Shown: positions 16,519 through 25,467, counted from the stretch's first letter. The stretch is DNA of 41,551 nucleotides from Moduliflexus sp964602655 (GCA_964602655.1 CAZRSF010000059.1:1-41551); one strand, 5' to 3'. Notes: generated from the sequence alone by a model not told the origin. A program made the numbers and translations.

Positions 16519-17988
16519 ATGCGCAATCTTCTCTCTGATTTTCAGGATAATAAACAGAAATTTATCCTCTGTATTGATGACGATCCGGGCATTTTAGAAT
16601 CCCTCTATACCCACCTTTCAGAATATTTCGGCAGCGCCTATCAGATTGAAATGGCCGAAAGCGGCGCCGAGGCGTTCGAGATTCTCGATGAGATCGTTCG
16701 GGAAAACGGTCGCGTCGAACTCGTCATCTGCGATCAGATGATGCCAAACCTCTTGGGTCAATATGTGCTGGAACGCCTGCATCAGCAGGACGCCCGCATG
16801 ATGAAAGTGCTGCTGACCGGGCAGGCCGGGCTTGACGCGGTCACGTACGCCATCAATCACGCCGGATTGCACAAATATATCGAAAAACCCTGGAATAAAT
16901 ACGATCTGCTGCTGACGGTCGAAAATCTGCTCAAACAATACCAGATGTCCACCGCGCTCGATATCGAACGCCAACGGTATGAGATGATCCTGCACAGCAT
17001 GAATAATGGGGTCATCAGCCTTGATTTTCAAGGACGGATAATTTCGTTCAATCATGCGGCGGCATCCATTTTAGAGATTGCGCCGGATGATGCGCTCGGA
17101 CGGACATATTTCGACATCTTTTTCGAATACGCGGGGAACGAGGCGTTACATGACATCATCTTGCATTGCATCAACGAGAACCGTTCAGCCGCCTATCAAG
17201 AGGTTGATTTTTTGAAAAAAGACGGCAAAAAAGCGCCGCTTGGCCTGACGATTTCGTTGCTGCAAGATGTTGATGGCTCTGAATCTGGCGTATTGATGGT
17301 GTTTCATGATTTATCGGAAATCCGGCGCTACGTCAGCCTGAAAGATACATTTTCCCGCTACGTCACCAAGCAAGTGGTCGAAAAAATCAGCGCATCCGGC
17401 GAAGATATTCTGCTGCGGGGCGAAAAACGCGAGATTTCGATTCTCTTCGCCGATATTCGCGGCTTTACGACGATGACAGAGCGGCTGGAGCCAACCGAAG
17501 TCGTCGCCATCTTAAATGCCTATTTTTCCTGCATGATTGATGTGATTTACGAGCATGAAGGCACGCTTGACAAATTTTTAGGAGACGGCATCATGTGTCT
17601 GTTCGGCGCGCCGATAGATCAGCCCGATCACGCTCTCCGCGCCGCCAAAGTCGCTCTCGGCATGAAACGCGCGCTCGTGGAATTCAACCGCCGACAGGAG
17701 GAGACAGGTCAGCAGACCTTACACGTCGGCATCGGCATCAATACCGGCGATGCGGTGGTCGGGAATGTCGGGTCGGAAAAACGGCTGGAATATACCGCCA
17801 TCGGGGATAATGTCAATCTTGCCGCTCGCCTGCAATCCATTGCGCAGAGCGGGCAGATTCTTATCAGCGACAGCGTGTATCGCGCTATTCGCGATACCGC
17901 AACCGTCAAAAAAATCCCGCCCGTCAGGCTGAAAGGCAAAGAGCAAGATGTGCAGGTGTACGAGTTAGTGGATATGCAGGTTTCCTGA
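16519..17988 (+). CDS. Response regulator-PAS-adenylate/guanylate cyclase
   Basis: A 489-aa signalling protein. Residues 15-135 form a REC domain with acidic pair D21/D22, phospho-acceptor D72 (CDQMMP), T100 and K123. A PAS domain covers about 147-262, followed by a helical linker. Residues 293-470 form a class III cyclase domain with metal-binding D302 (FADIRGF) and D346 (LGDG), base-selecting K342, and N423/R427 in NVNLAARL. K342 favours adenylate cyclase. All catalytic residues appear present, so phosphorylation-gated cAMP production is likely. No histidine kinase is encoded nearby. It starts at the base after the ftsE stop (TAAATG), so translation is coupled to ftsE. Confidence 0.92.
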   Translation: MRNLLSDFQDNKQKFILCIDDDPGILESLYTHLSEYFGSAYQIEMAESGAEAFEILDEIVRENGRVELVICDQMMPNLLGQYVLERLHQQDARMMKVLLTGQAGLDAVTYAINHAGLHKYIEKPWNKYDLLLTVENLLKQYQMSTALDIERQRYEMILHSMNNGVISLDFQGRIISFNHAAASILEIAPDDALGRTYFDIFFEYAGNEALHDIILHCINENRSAAYQEVDFLKKDGKKAPLGLTISLLQDVDGSESGVLMVFHDLSEIRRYVSLKDTFSRYVTKQVVEKISASGEDILLRGEKREISILFADIRGFTTMTERLEPTEVVAILNAYFSCMIDVIYEHEGTLDKFLGDGIMCLFGAPIDQPDHALRAAKVALGMKRALVEFNRRQEETGQQTLHVGIGINTGDAVVGNVGSEKRLEYTAIGDNVNLAARLQSIAQSGQILISDSVYRAIRDTATVKKIPPVRLKGKEQDVQVYELVDMQVS

Positions 17989-18014
17989 CAAGGTTTCGAA
18001 CCCTGTCAAGACTT
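17985..18014. repeat. Degenerate GGTTCGAACC-family palindrome
   Basis: Partly symmetric sequence (TGACAAGGTTTCGAACCCTG core) overlapping the cyclase stop region and lying between it and the convergent rsmE end. It looks like a decayed copy of the dispersed palindrome family. Confidence 0.5.
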
Positions 18015-18023
18015 ATCAACGCA

Positions 18024-18785
18024 TCAATAATCTCCGAATTCGTATTGCAGAATGCTTAACACGGCAATGCCGGCGGTTTCGGTGCGGAGGATTCGCTGAC
18101 CGAGCGAGACCGATTGAAATCCGCTGGCCTGAAACCGTTGCGCTTCTTCCGGCGTCAACCCGCCTTCCGGGCCAATCACGACGACCGCTGATGCAATCGG
18201 TTTTTCCAATGCTCGTAACGTCTCTTTCAAACGTTTTCCCGCTTCCTCTTCCCAGAGCAGCAATTTCAAATCAGCTTCCGGCGGCGCAGTGAGAAACTCC
18301 TCGACCGTCACGATCGGGCGGATAAACGGCACGGACGAACGGCATGATTGCTTGGCGGCTTCAATGCCGATGCGTGACAGGCGTTCGAGGCGTTGATGCA
18401 CTTTGGCAGGGGACATCTGCCCAGATACGCCTGTCCAGTATGACCGTTCCGAGGCGAGCGGAATCAACTCGAACAGGCCGATTTCCGTCGTTTTCTGCAT
18501 GATCAGATCGAGCTTATCCCCTTTCGGCACACCTTGCACAAGCGAAAGTTTCAAGGGCGATTCGATCTGTCGATCCCACTTTTCCAACACACGTCCCCAG
18601 ATTTCCTGGCGTTTGGTTCTTTCAAGCACTACGCGATATTCATGACCGCGCCCGTCGAACACGATGACTTTCGCGCCCATGCCGAGCCGCAGCACTTTCG
18701 TGATATGCCAGACATCCGTGCCGCGCAGACAAACTTCGCCGTCGCAAATTTGCGGCGGCGGAACAAAAAAACGATGTGTTGACAT
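18024..18785 (-). CDS. rsmE: 16S rRNA (uracil1498-N3)-methyltransferase
   Basis: Methylates U1498 of 16S rRNA. The 253-aa protein, started at MSTHRFFVPPP (18785), has the RsmE layout: an N-terminal PUA-like part (HITKVLRLGMG) and a C-terminal SPOUT knot with VVVIGPEGGLTPEEAQ and LGQRILRTETA. The frame extends upstream to 18830, but that part lies within the inverted repeat 18794-18871 and has no family match. There is no clear ribosome site at 18785, perhaps because the repeat replaced it. prmA ends 99 bases upstream on the same strand, a common rsmE-prmA neighbourhood. Confidence 0.95.
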   Translation of the reverse strand: MSTHRFFVPPPQICDGEVCLRGTDVWHITKVLRLGMGAKVIVFDGRGHEYRVVLERTKRQEIWGRVLEKWDRQIESPLKLSLVQGVPKGDKLDLIMQKTTEIGLFELIPLASERSYWTGVSGQMSPAKVHQRLERLSRIGIEAAKQSCRSSVPFIRPIVTVEEFLTAPPEADLKLLLWEEEAGKRLKETLRALEKPIASAVVVIGPEGGLTPEEAQRFQASGFQSVSLGQRILRTETAGIAVLSILQYEFGDY

Positions 18786-18793
18786 AAAGGAAG

Positions 18794-18871
18794 AGAACGC
18801 TGATTGGACTGATGTGACTGAGAGCATCAAAAATCAGTGGAGATCAGGGAAATCAGCCCAATCAGCGTTCT
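18794..18871. repeat. Inverted repeat with CAGTGG/ATCAG-type interior
   Basis: A perfect 14-bp inverted repeat (18794-18807 with 18858-18871, AGAACGCTGATTGG and its complement) encloses ATCAG/CTGAT-rich sequence with internal symmetry. It fills the prmA-rsmE gap. A T-run follows at 18873 on the + strand, which would matter only to + strand readthrough. Repeats with this GCTGATTGG/ATCAGTGGA wording are, to my knowledge, widespread intergenic elements in environmental bacteria. Confidence 0.7.
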
Positions 18872-18884
18872 ATTTTTTTCAAGG

Positions 18885-19793
18885 CTAAATTTGTGATAAG
18901 ACATAGGCCACCCAGCCGTCTTCAGTGATATGATGATGGGGCGTAAATCCCAAGGCGCGAATATCGTGGAGCAATGCCGGGCCTTCTTCTTCCAGGATAC
19001 CGGAGAGAATAATCGCGCCGCCGGTTTGCAGATAGGAAAGCGTATATGGCATCAGCGACGTAATGACATTCGGGCGGATATTCATAACAATGCAGTCGAA
19101 TCGGTGACGAATGTCTATGGTATCTATCGAACCGACTTCAAGCGTAATTCGCTCTTCCAGATCGTTTTTCGGCGGGAGTAACTGCGCATTTTTATGCACG
19201 TTGTCACGCGCCACTGCGACCGCATCCGGATCGATGTCCACGCCCAGCACGTAGTCCGCGCCCAATCGCGCCGCCGCGATACTCAAAATACCAGAACCGA
19301 CGCCGACGTCCAGGACGAATCCAGCGGGGCGCATATACAGTTCCAACAGCGCAATCGCTAAGCGCGTGGACGCATGCAAGCCAGACCCGAACGCCATACC
19401 GGGATCAAGCTCGATCACAAGGTCTTCCGGTTCCGGCGCAAACGTCTCCCACGACGGCTTAATCACCAAATGCTTCCCGACGCGCGTCGGTTTGAAGAAT
19501 TGCTTCCAATTGGAGCTCCAATCTGCGTCTTCCAGAACGCCCGTCGCAATCTCTCCCTGTCCAACCCGTTCGCCTAACTGGCGCAATTCTTCAAGATATT
19601 CCCGAAGTTGGGCGTGTAATGCCGATATATTCACGGATTCAGGATAATAGCCGGTAATGACGCAATGATCCGGCAGCGCGGCGACATCTTCCATCACCGT
19701 TCCCTGCGAACCGAAATCCATCAAGGCATTCGAAACCGCATCCGCGACATTCTGAGCCACCGTGACTGACAGAATTTTCCATTGTGCATTCAT
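18885..19793 (-). CDS. prmA: Ribosomal protein L11 methyltransferase
   Basis: Methylates ribosomal protein L11. The 302-aa product begins MNAQWKILSVTV and has the PrmA N-terminal domain (about 1-95), linker, and a Rossmann domain with FGSGLHASTRLAIALLE, motif I LDVGVGSGILSIAAARLGA and VMNIRPNV (the NI.PN segment of PrmA). AAGGGGGG precedes ATG 19793. An open frame continues to 20009 but overlaps the next gene, is Arg-rich and has no ribosome site. Only 11 bases separate it from the upstream methyltransferase gene, so the two are cotranscribed. Confidence 0.94.
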   Translation of the reverse strand: MNAQWKILSVTVAQNVADAVSNALMDFGSQGTVMEDVAALPDHCVITGYYPESVNISALHAQLREYLEELRQLGERVGQGEIATGVLEDADWSSNWKQFFKPTRVGKHLVIKPSWETFAPEPEDLVIELDPGMAFGSGLHASTRLAIALLELYMRPAGFVLDVGVGSGILSIAAARLGADYVLGVDIDPDAVAVARDNVHKNAQLLPPKNDLEERITLEVGSIDTIDIRHRFDCIVMNIRPNVITSLMPYTLSYLQTGGAIILSGILEEEGPALLHDIRALGFTPHHHITEDGWVAYVLSQI

Positions 19794-19804
19794 TGTTGCC
19801 CCCC

Positions 19805-20557
19805 TTAGCGTTCCTCTCGTAAAATTCGTTTCGCTTCTTCCGAATAGATATGTTCCTGTTCGTATAAAAATAACGGCGGCAGCACGTCCATTCCTGGGGC
19901 GGCATCGCGGCGAGCTTCCAATAACACTAACGAGGCCGGGGTTGCGGCGCGAGCGTGCACGCATCGCATCGCCTTTGGCTCTAAGCGAGAGGCGGTCAAC
20001 GCCACGCATAATTCGCTCAGCCGCTCAGGAAGATAGATAAAAAAAGCTTTTCCGCCCGGTTTGACAAGATATTTGGCGGCTGCCGCCAGATCGTCCAAGC
20101 GACAGGCGATTTCATGCCGGGCAATCGCCTGTTCCGCGCCAGGATTCTTCCGTCCGCTACCGACTTTGCGATACGGCGGATTCGAGCAGAGAACATCGAA
20201 TTCCCCAGCGCGAAACAGGCTTGAGACCTGCCTCAAATCGCCCTGAACAATTCGAACACGCGCGTCAAGGTGATTCAGTTGCACGTTCCGTTGCGCGAGT
20301 TGCGCTAAACGCTCTTGCAATTCGAGACCGACGATCTCGTATGCTGGGGTTAATACCGCGCATAATAATGGTAGAATGCCGCTGCCCGCGCCGAGGTCTA
20401 TTATGCGTTCGCGATGGCTGACGCGGAGAAAATCTGCTAATAGAATCGCGTCCACGCTGAAACGATAGCCTCGTTTCGGTTGAAGATATTGCAAATGTCC
20501 GATGCGAAGTTGTTCGAGCGTTTCGGTATTCGGGTCGTGCATGTTGACCATCGTCAT
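19805..20557 (-). CDS. TrmN6/YfiC-like N6-adenine methyltransferase
   Basis: A 250-aa class I methyltransferase of the TrmN6/YfiC group, which in E. coli makes m6A37 in tRNA-Val. The N-terminal segment (YLQPKRGYRFSVDAILLADF) is the family hallmark. Motif I is IDLGAGSGILPLL and the N6-adenine catalytic motif is NPPY (CSNPPYRK). Three close in-frame ATGs (20557, 20551, 20542) are possible; AGAAAAGAA supports 20557. It lies directly before prmA. A tRNA substrate is inferred from the family; related proteins act on other RNA targets. Confidence 0.85.
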   Translation of the reverse strand: MTMVNMHDPNTETLEQLRIGHLQYLQPKRGYRFSVDAILLADFLRVSHRERIIDLGAGSGILPLLCAVLTPAYEIVGLELQERLAQLAQRNVQLNHLDARVRIVQGDLRQVSSLFRAGEFDVLCSNPPYRKVGSGRKNPGAEQAIARHEIACRLDDLAAAAKYLVKPGGKAFFIYLPERLSELCVALTASRLEPKAMRCVHARAATPASLVLLEARRDAAPGMDVLPPLFLYEQEHIYSEEAKRILREER

Positions 20558-20642
20558 TTCTTTTCTGCGCTTCTCGTCAATAAAAAACCGTATCGAATCA
20601 CAAATTCGTTCACAGAATGCCTATATCGTCTGTTAAAAATAC

Positions 20643-20696
20643 AAACGGGGCGTAGTATGCCGCGTCATGTCTGACATACGGCTCTACGCCCCGTTT
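20643..20696. terminator. Strong stem-loop terminator after the transglycosylase gene
   Basis: A 13-bp perfect stem (20643-20655 with 20684-20696) with inner partial symmetry, flanked by TTTTTTA on the right and, read on the minus strand, GTATTTTT on the left. It lies downstream of the minus-strand lytic transglycosylase stop and upstream of the TrmN6-like gene, separating the two units. Confidence 0.85.
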
Positions 20697-20746
20697 TTTA
20701 TTGACTCAACCCGCCTACGTCTTACCCTCCTAAGGTTTCAATATAT

Positions 20747-21307
20747 TTATTCGCGAGCTGCAAAGGTTGTCTCCGACTCTAACTGCTGCGAAAGCGTTAC
20801 GACGCTCTCGCAATACATTGTGCTATTATTATAGCTTTTCAATGCGATGCGCACATTCTTCTTGATCGCAATGGTTCGCGCTAAAAAATAAGCCGCCGTC
20901 GCTAAGCTATCATGCGGATTAAGGGGGTCTTTCACCCCGTCTCCGTCGCCATCTTGCGCATACGTATGAAACGTAGATGGCACAATCTGCATTAATCCCA
21001 TCGCTCCGGCTGAAGAGCCCTTGAATTCCGATACATCCCGCCCGGTCTGACGGGCAATTTTCTTCAAATATGCTAACTGTGTATTATCCACGACTTTGCT
21101 GACTTCATATTTCCCAAGTAATTCGCCGCTTTGACTTTCAATAATACTCACGGCTAACAACAAATGCGGCGAAACGCCGTATTTGCTGCCCATCCGCTGA
21201 AAGTCGGCCTCTGTAAGAGGCGATTCGGCATATCCCTGAGCGACTGCACATACGAACATTACCAAGACCAAGAACCCCCCGATTTTGGCATATTGCGCTG
21301 TTGTCAT
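20747..21307 (-). CDS. Lytic transglycosylase (SLT/MltB-like)
   Basis: Peptidoglycan lytic enzyme that cleaves the MurNAc-GlcNAc bond with 1,6-anhydro product formation. The 186-aa product from ATG 21307 has a signal peptide or anchor (about residues 8-27). The catalytic glutamate is E57 (SIIESQSG), followed by GSSAGAMGLMQIVPSTF (98-114) and an EF-hand-like Asp-rich loop DGDGDGVKDP (119-128), seen in this subfamily. LKSYNNS near 157 completes the sugar site. The frame is open to a GTG at 21385, but the signal peptide argues for 21307. It is preceded on its strand by a long leader with a structured hairpin. Confidence 0.9.
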   Translation of the reverse strand: MTTAQYAKIGGFLVLVMFVCAVAQGYAESPLTEADFQRMGSKYGVSPHLLLAVSIIESQSGELLGKYEVSKVVDNTQLAYLKKIARQTGRDVSEFKGSSAGAMGLMQIVPSTFHTYAQDGDGDGVKDPLNPHDSLATAAYFLARTIAIKKNVRIALKSYNNSTMYCESVVTLSQQLESETTFAARE

Positions 21308-22013
21308 GTCTTCACGCAACGCGCGCAGAGATCTATCCCTGAGAATTATGCCACAGCATAATTCCTTACCAAAAGAGGTTGCCACACGTCAAATAGTTTA
21401 TTCTGCTATTGGAGACAGACTTTCGTCTTCAATAACAGCCCCCATAACTACCGGCGTATGTCTGCCAGAGCGGCAATAATCCTACACATCTGCACCCTGG
21501 CGGGCAGAGATGAGTAAAATTTTGCAGTTTTATTACGATGTCAGGTGAGATTTTTTTCTAAAAAGCGGATAACTTAAGAAAGGACACAAACAAAAGGATG
21601 GAGTAAGGAATCTCAGAGCAAACCTCTTGTATCGCGTCACACTCCTCTGCTGATAGAAAATTGCTTCGCCGACCATAGATGCGTTAACATCAGAATACAT
21701 GATCTGCATTGAAACAACCTTCGAGCATTAGTATGTGGGGTAACACAAGGTTTTTTCCAAGTTCTCCAAACAAAGACTACAGATACATAGTCTTTTATGT
21801 CAAAGAATCTTATGTCAAGATATAAGAAGTTATGGGGGTTTTGTCAAATCATTTTCATCGGATTTTACCAGAACCTGTGAGTTTTGCCACTATACGTTGA
21901 GTTGTGTCTTCACATTTTTCTGAGAAATCATGCCTGTTATCTTGTCAAAAAAAAGAGGTTGACAGATAACTCGTCAGTATAACTGATGTTTTAAATTTTA
22001 TGGAGGATGAATT
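21308..22013. other. Long AT-richer intergenic region
   Basis: A 706-base gap between divergent genes (transglycosylase on -, mnmA on +). Besides the hairpin at 21403-21438 and a partly symmetric stretch at 21459-21510, I see no gene with coding character. TTGACA occurs at 21958-21963 before mnmA, but no -10 sits at 16-18 bases (the nearest, TATAAC, is only 13 bases away). The regulatory content is therefore unresolved. Confidence 0.6.
21403..21438 (-). promoter_or_regulatory. Leader hairpin with GAAA tetraloop upstream of the transglycosylase gene
   Basis: On the minus strand the RNA would fold as an outer 9-bp stem (one G-U pair) around a four-pair AGAC/GUCU stem closed by a GAAA tetraloop. 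It is 96 bases before the transglycosylase ATG, inside the likely leader. The covariation-like G-U pair and the GNRA loop suggest a real RNA structure. It matches no riboswitch consensus I know. Confidence 0.4.
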
Positions 22014-23135
22014 ATGCAAGATGGCATACCGACAACATCGCCTATTGCGATAGCGATGAGCGGCGGAGTGGATAGTTCTGTCGCCGCCGCATTACTGCGT
22101 GAAGAAGGGTATCGCGTTATTGGCCTCACCATGCGACTGCCGCAGGCGCATGATCTTTTTGATGCAGGGTTGCATTCTACGGCAGACGACGAACCGCATT
22201 ACATTCACGACGCGCGACGCGTAGCGGAACATTTGGGGATTGCTCATCATGTCGTGGATATTCGTCAAGAATTTCGCGATCAGATTATTCGTTACTTTCG
22301 TGAAGAATATTACGCCGGACGCACCCCGAATCCATGCGTTTTCTGCAATCCGAGCATCAAATTCGGCACACTGTTCGAACACGCGCAATCGCTTGGCGCG
22401 GAAGGTATGGCAACCGGTCATTACGTCAAATGCGAATACCATACTGCCTATCGCCGGTATGTTCTCCGCGCCGCCTCAAATGTCGCAAAAGACCAGAGTT
22501 ATTTCCTCTATCGCCTATCGCAGGAACAATTGGCGCGAAGCCTGTTCCCATTAGGAGGCATGACCAAAGAAGAGGTTCGCCATACGGCGCGAGTCTTTGG
22601 CTTACGAGACGCGGCTGAAAAATCGGACAGCCAGGAAATCTGTTTTGTCACAGAGCAAAGTTATCAGCAATTTTTAGAAACATATTTTGCGTCTGCTACC
22701 AATATGTCTGGTCACATTGTTGATACCAGCGGGCGCGTACTCGGCGAACATCAGGGCATTCATCTCTATACGATCGGGCAGCGGAAAGGGCTGGGCGTGG
22801 CGTTAGGAAGTCCGCGCTATGTCGTAGAATTGAACGCAGACACTAAAACGGTCATCATCGGCGAAAATCAGGAGTTGTTTACCTCGCGTTTTTCTGTGCG
22901 CGATATGAACTTCGTCGCCATCGAACATTTATCCGATCCATTGAATTGTCAGGTCAAAATTCGCTATCGCAACGCCGCAACGCCTGCCACCATCCTGCCT
23001 GGAGACACGCCCGAAGAAGCAACCGTCATCTTGCGGCAGCCGCAACGCGCAGTCACACCCGGACAATCTGCCGTTTTTTATGACGACGATATTGTCATCG
23101 GCGGCGGGATTATCGAACGCACAAGAATATCTTGA
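22014..23135 (+). CDS. mnmA: tRNA-specific 2-thiouridylase
   Basis: Adds sulfur to U34 of tRNA-Lys, -Glu and -Gln. The 373-aa length is typical. The ATP-pyrophosphatase P-loop is AMSGGVDSSVA (14-24), the catalytic cysteine is C108 in NPCVFCN followed by IKFG, the second (persulfide) cysteine is C210 in SQEICFV, and the C-terminal domain begins near GIHLYTIGQRKGLG. TGGAGGATGAATT precedes the ATG. It stands alone, between a long gap and the PA14-GT87 gene, with no cysteine desulfurase next to it. Confidence 0.96.
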   Translation: MQDGIPTTSPIAIAMSGGVDSSVAAALLREEGYRVIGLTMRLPQAHDLFDAGLHSTADDEPHYIHDARRVAEHLGIAHHVVDIRQEFRDQIIRYFREEYYAGRTPNPCVFCNPSIKFGTLFEHAQSLGAEGMATGHYVKCEYHTAYRRYVLRAASNVAKDQSYFLYRLSQEQLARSLFPLGGMTKEEVRHTARVFGLRDAAEKSDSQEICFVTEQSYQQFLETYFASATNMSGHIVDTSGRVLGEHQGIHLYTIGQRKGLGVALGSPRYVVELNADTKTVIIGENQELFTSRFSVRDMNFVAIEHLSDPLNCQVKIRYRNAATPATILPGDTPEEATVILRQPQRAVTPGQSAVFYDDDIVIGGGIIERTRIS

Positions 23136-23247
23136 CAACAGCCAGAAGCCTTCATAGTTCGGTAATGTTGATAGCAGCTATTCACAGATTTACCCATCTA
23201 TTGCCCATCGCAAAAAGGGAATTCGCGAAGAGGGAGGGTCGGAACTG

Positions 23248-25467
23248 ATGTTTTTTTCGAAATCAGGATGGAAAATATCTATCCTCATGTTGTTGGAAAC
23301 ACTGATGCTTATTCTCATCGGCATTCTTGCATTGTTTGCCTTTACGGGCGGTTTTTCTTTTATTATCGGTGTATGGAAATTTCGAGTGCATACGCCGACC
23401 AATGCGTTGATTGCCTCGATTGTATTATTTATTTTGCGAAGTGCGCTCGCAGGAAGATTGTTTCCAGAAATCGCCGGGGTGTCATTCTTAAAAACGCTCT
23501 CCAGGATTGGTCATACCTACATCTTCGAATTTCGCACCATCACGCGATTCAGACGCAATATATGCGTGTATGGCGTCTTGCTCGTCATCAGCACAACCCT
23601 CTTACTCTTCTATGATCCGCTGCAAGCCGGATTGATTGGCCGGTATTACAATAATCGCGAGTGGCAGGGCGAACCGATGTTAACCGTCAGAGAGGATACG
23701 CTGAATCTCGACCGTTTCGCGCCGCGCGCGCAATTCGCCGCGATTCCCGAAAATTACAGCATCGAATGGACAGGCGGCATTTTTATTCCGCAATCAGGCG
23801 TGTACGAATTTGTGACGCTGTCCGATGATGGCTCGGAAATTCGGATTGACGGACAGATGGTTGCGGATAATCGCGGCGATCATGGCCTGACAGAACGTTC
23901 GGGAATCATCGAACTGGAAAAGGGATTTCATGCCATTACGATTCGCTACATGCAAGGCGCAGGTGTGGCTGCGTTCAAAACCTCCTGGCGCATGCCGGGT
24001 CACAATCGCGCAGCGCTTGGGCGCGCCTATCTTGTGACAGATGTTCCGAACAGTTTTTCATCTTATTGGTTTGAGTTGGCGCGCGAACTTGCGCTTTTGC
24101 TGATACTGATCTTCTGGGCAAGTGTCGCGCTTCTCCTTGTTTCAGGCGCGTTAAAGCCTGTTCCTCCGACACAGCCGTACTGGTGGGAGACGATCATGCC
24201 TCTGACGCGCCATCTGCTGCTCTTTTGCCTGTTCAGCGCCATCGGAGTGAACGCGCTGCTGACGCCTGTAAGCGATCTGACCACGCTATTTTATTCCCGA
24301 TTTTTTGTGACGACCCCTGTGCATACCTACGCCGATTCCTGGTCGCACATGTCCACCGCGTTAGACTATCTGCAAGAACCGGGTCGGAACGCCATGTATT
24401 CCGACTTGATGATCCAGCGGCACGACAAATTCCAGTATCCGCCAAGCAGCTTATTATTCGTACAGCCGCTCTACCGGTGGTTTCCGGGAGAACGATTCAA
24501 GGCAGCCGCCAATCGGATCGCCTGGGTCGGCATTCTGCTTTCGATGTTCGTGGTGTTTCGAATTTACGCCATCAGTCTTCGAATTGCCGGTCTTGCCACT
24601 GCCTCGCCATCGAAATCGGAAACCGTTGCGCGCCTGATTTTAGCGGCGTGTTATACGCTGACCTTTTATCCGATTGTCAAGTCCTATCATTTGGGGCAAA
24701 TTCAAGCGTGGCTCTACCTCTGGTTCGCGTGTGCCGTTTGGGCATGGATGGCAGGAAAAAAAGGATGGGCTGGCGTATTGATCGGTCTGATCGGCGTGAT
24801 CAAGCCGCAGCTTGGCTTGCTGTTGATTTGGGGCATGATCCGAAAAGAATGGCGTTTTGCCGCTGCAATCGCCGCGACAGCCGCCATAATTTTAAGCGTC
24901 TCCATCTATGCGTATGGTTGGGGAAATCTGATAGACTATCTGCACGCGATTTCGTATATGGGCAAATATGGCGAAAGTTATCACCCCAACCAATCTGTCA
25001 ACGGTTTGCTGCATCGAATATTATTCAATGGCACGAATGTGCGTGGTCACGCCTTTTACTTTGCGCCATACAATTCGTGGGTCTATTGGGGAACAACGCT
25101 GAGTTCCGCGCTGTTGATCGGCATGGCGCTCTTTTGGAACTGTCGCAAGGGGCAACAAGCAAACGTCGCCGATTTGAGTCTGGCGGCGTTAAGTTTCACG
25201 ATGGCATCCCCGATTGCCTGGGAGCATCATTACGGCATTTTGCTCCCGATGCTGGCAGCGATTGCGCCCATCACATCGTCATCGCCGCTGAAGCGTTCCG
25301 GCATGGCAATTCTTGCGGCTGCGTACGTATGCAGCAGCAACTACTATCAAATCGCGAATCATCTGGCTGAGACTCGCTGGAATTTTTTACAATCGTCGCT
25401 GTTTTTCGGAGCATTGGCGATTCTCTTCTTATTATATCGGCTGCGAAGCGTCCGACAAGCAGTATAA
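23248..25467 (+). CDS. Membrane protein fusing a PA14 domain to a GT87-like glycosyltransferase
   Basis: A 739-aa multi-pass protein. Residues 11-70 and 104-122 hold membrane segments. Residues 127-262 form a PA14 beta-barrel (GLIGRYYNNREWQG, FIPQSGVYEFVTLSDDGSEI in part, GFHAITIRYMQGAG). From 278 onward there are about ten more membrane segments with GT87/DUF2029 features: an extracytoplasmic DSWSHM (363-368) and QYPPSS (396-401). GT87 enzymes use polyprenyl-phosphate sugars to build cell-envelope glycans; PA14 binds carbohydrate. GGGAGGG precedes the ATG. The fusion would place a glycan-binding domain outside the membrane beside the transferase site. The sugar and product are unknown. Confidence 0.75.
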   Translation: MFFSKSGWKISILMLLETLMLILIGILALFAFTGGFSFIIGVWKFRVHTPTNALIASIVLFILRSALAGRLFPEIAGVSFLKTLSRIGHTYIFEFRTITRFRRNICVYGVLLVISTTLLLFYDPLQAGLIGRYYNNREWQGEPMLTVREDTLNLDRFAPRAQFAAIPENYSIEWTGGIFIPQSGVYEFVTLSDDGSEIRIDGQMVADNRGDHGLTERSGIIELEKGFHAITIRYMQGAGVAAFKTSWRMPGHNRAALGRAYLVTDVPNSFSSYWFELARELALLLILIFWASVALLLVSGALKPVPPTQPYWWETIMPLTRHLLLFCLFSAIGVNALLTPVSDLTTLFYSRFFVTTPVHTYADSWSHMSTALDYLQEPGRNAMYSDLMIQRHDKFQYPPSSLLFVQPLYRWFPGERFKAAANRIAWVGILLSMFVVFRIYAISLRIAGLATASPSKSETVARLILAACYTLTFYPIVKSYHLGQIQAWLYLWFACAVWAWMAGKKGWAGVLIGLIGVIKPQLGLLLIWGMIRKEWRFAAAIAATAAIILSVSIYAYGWGNLIDYLHAISYMGKYGESYHPNQSVNGLLHRILFNGTNVRGHAFYFAPYNSWVYWGTTLSSALLIGMALFWNCRKGQQANVADLSLAALSFTMASPIAWEHHYGILLPMLAAIAPITSSSPLKRSGMAILAAAYVCSSNYYQIANHLAETRWNFLQSSLFFGALAILFLLYRLRSVRQAV

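Noticed and set aside
21403..21510. c-di-GMP or c-di-AMP riboswitch upstream of the lytic transglycosylase
   Set aside because: The conserved core sequences of these classes are not present; only a generic hairpin with GAAA loop can be supported.
21958..21981. TTGACA...TATAAC promoter before mnmA
   Set aside because: The spacer is only 13 bases, too short for a sigma-70 promoter, and no better -10 is at 16-18 bases.
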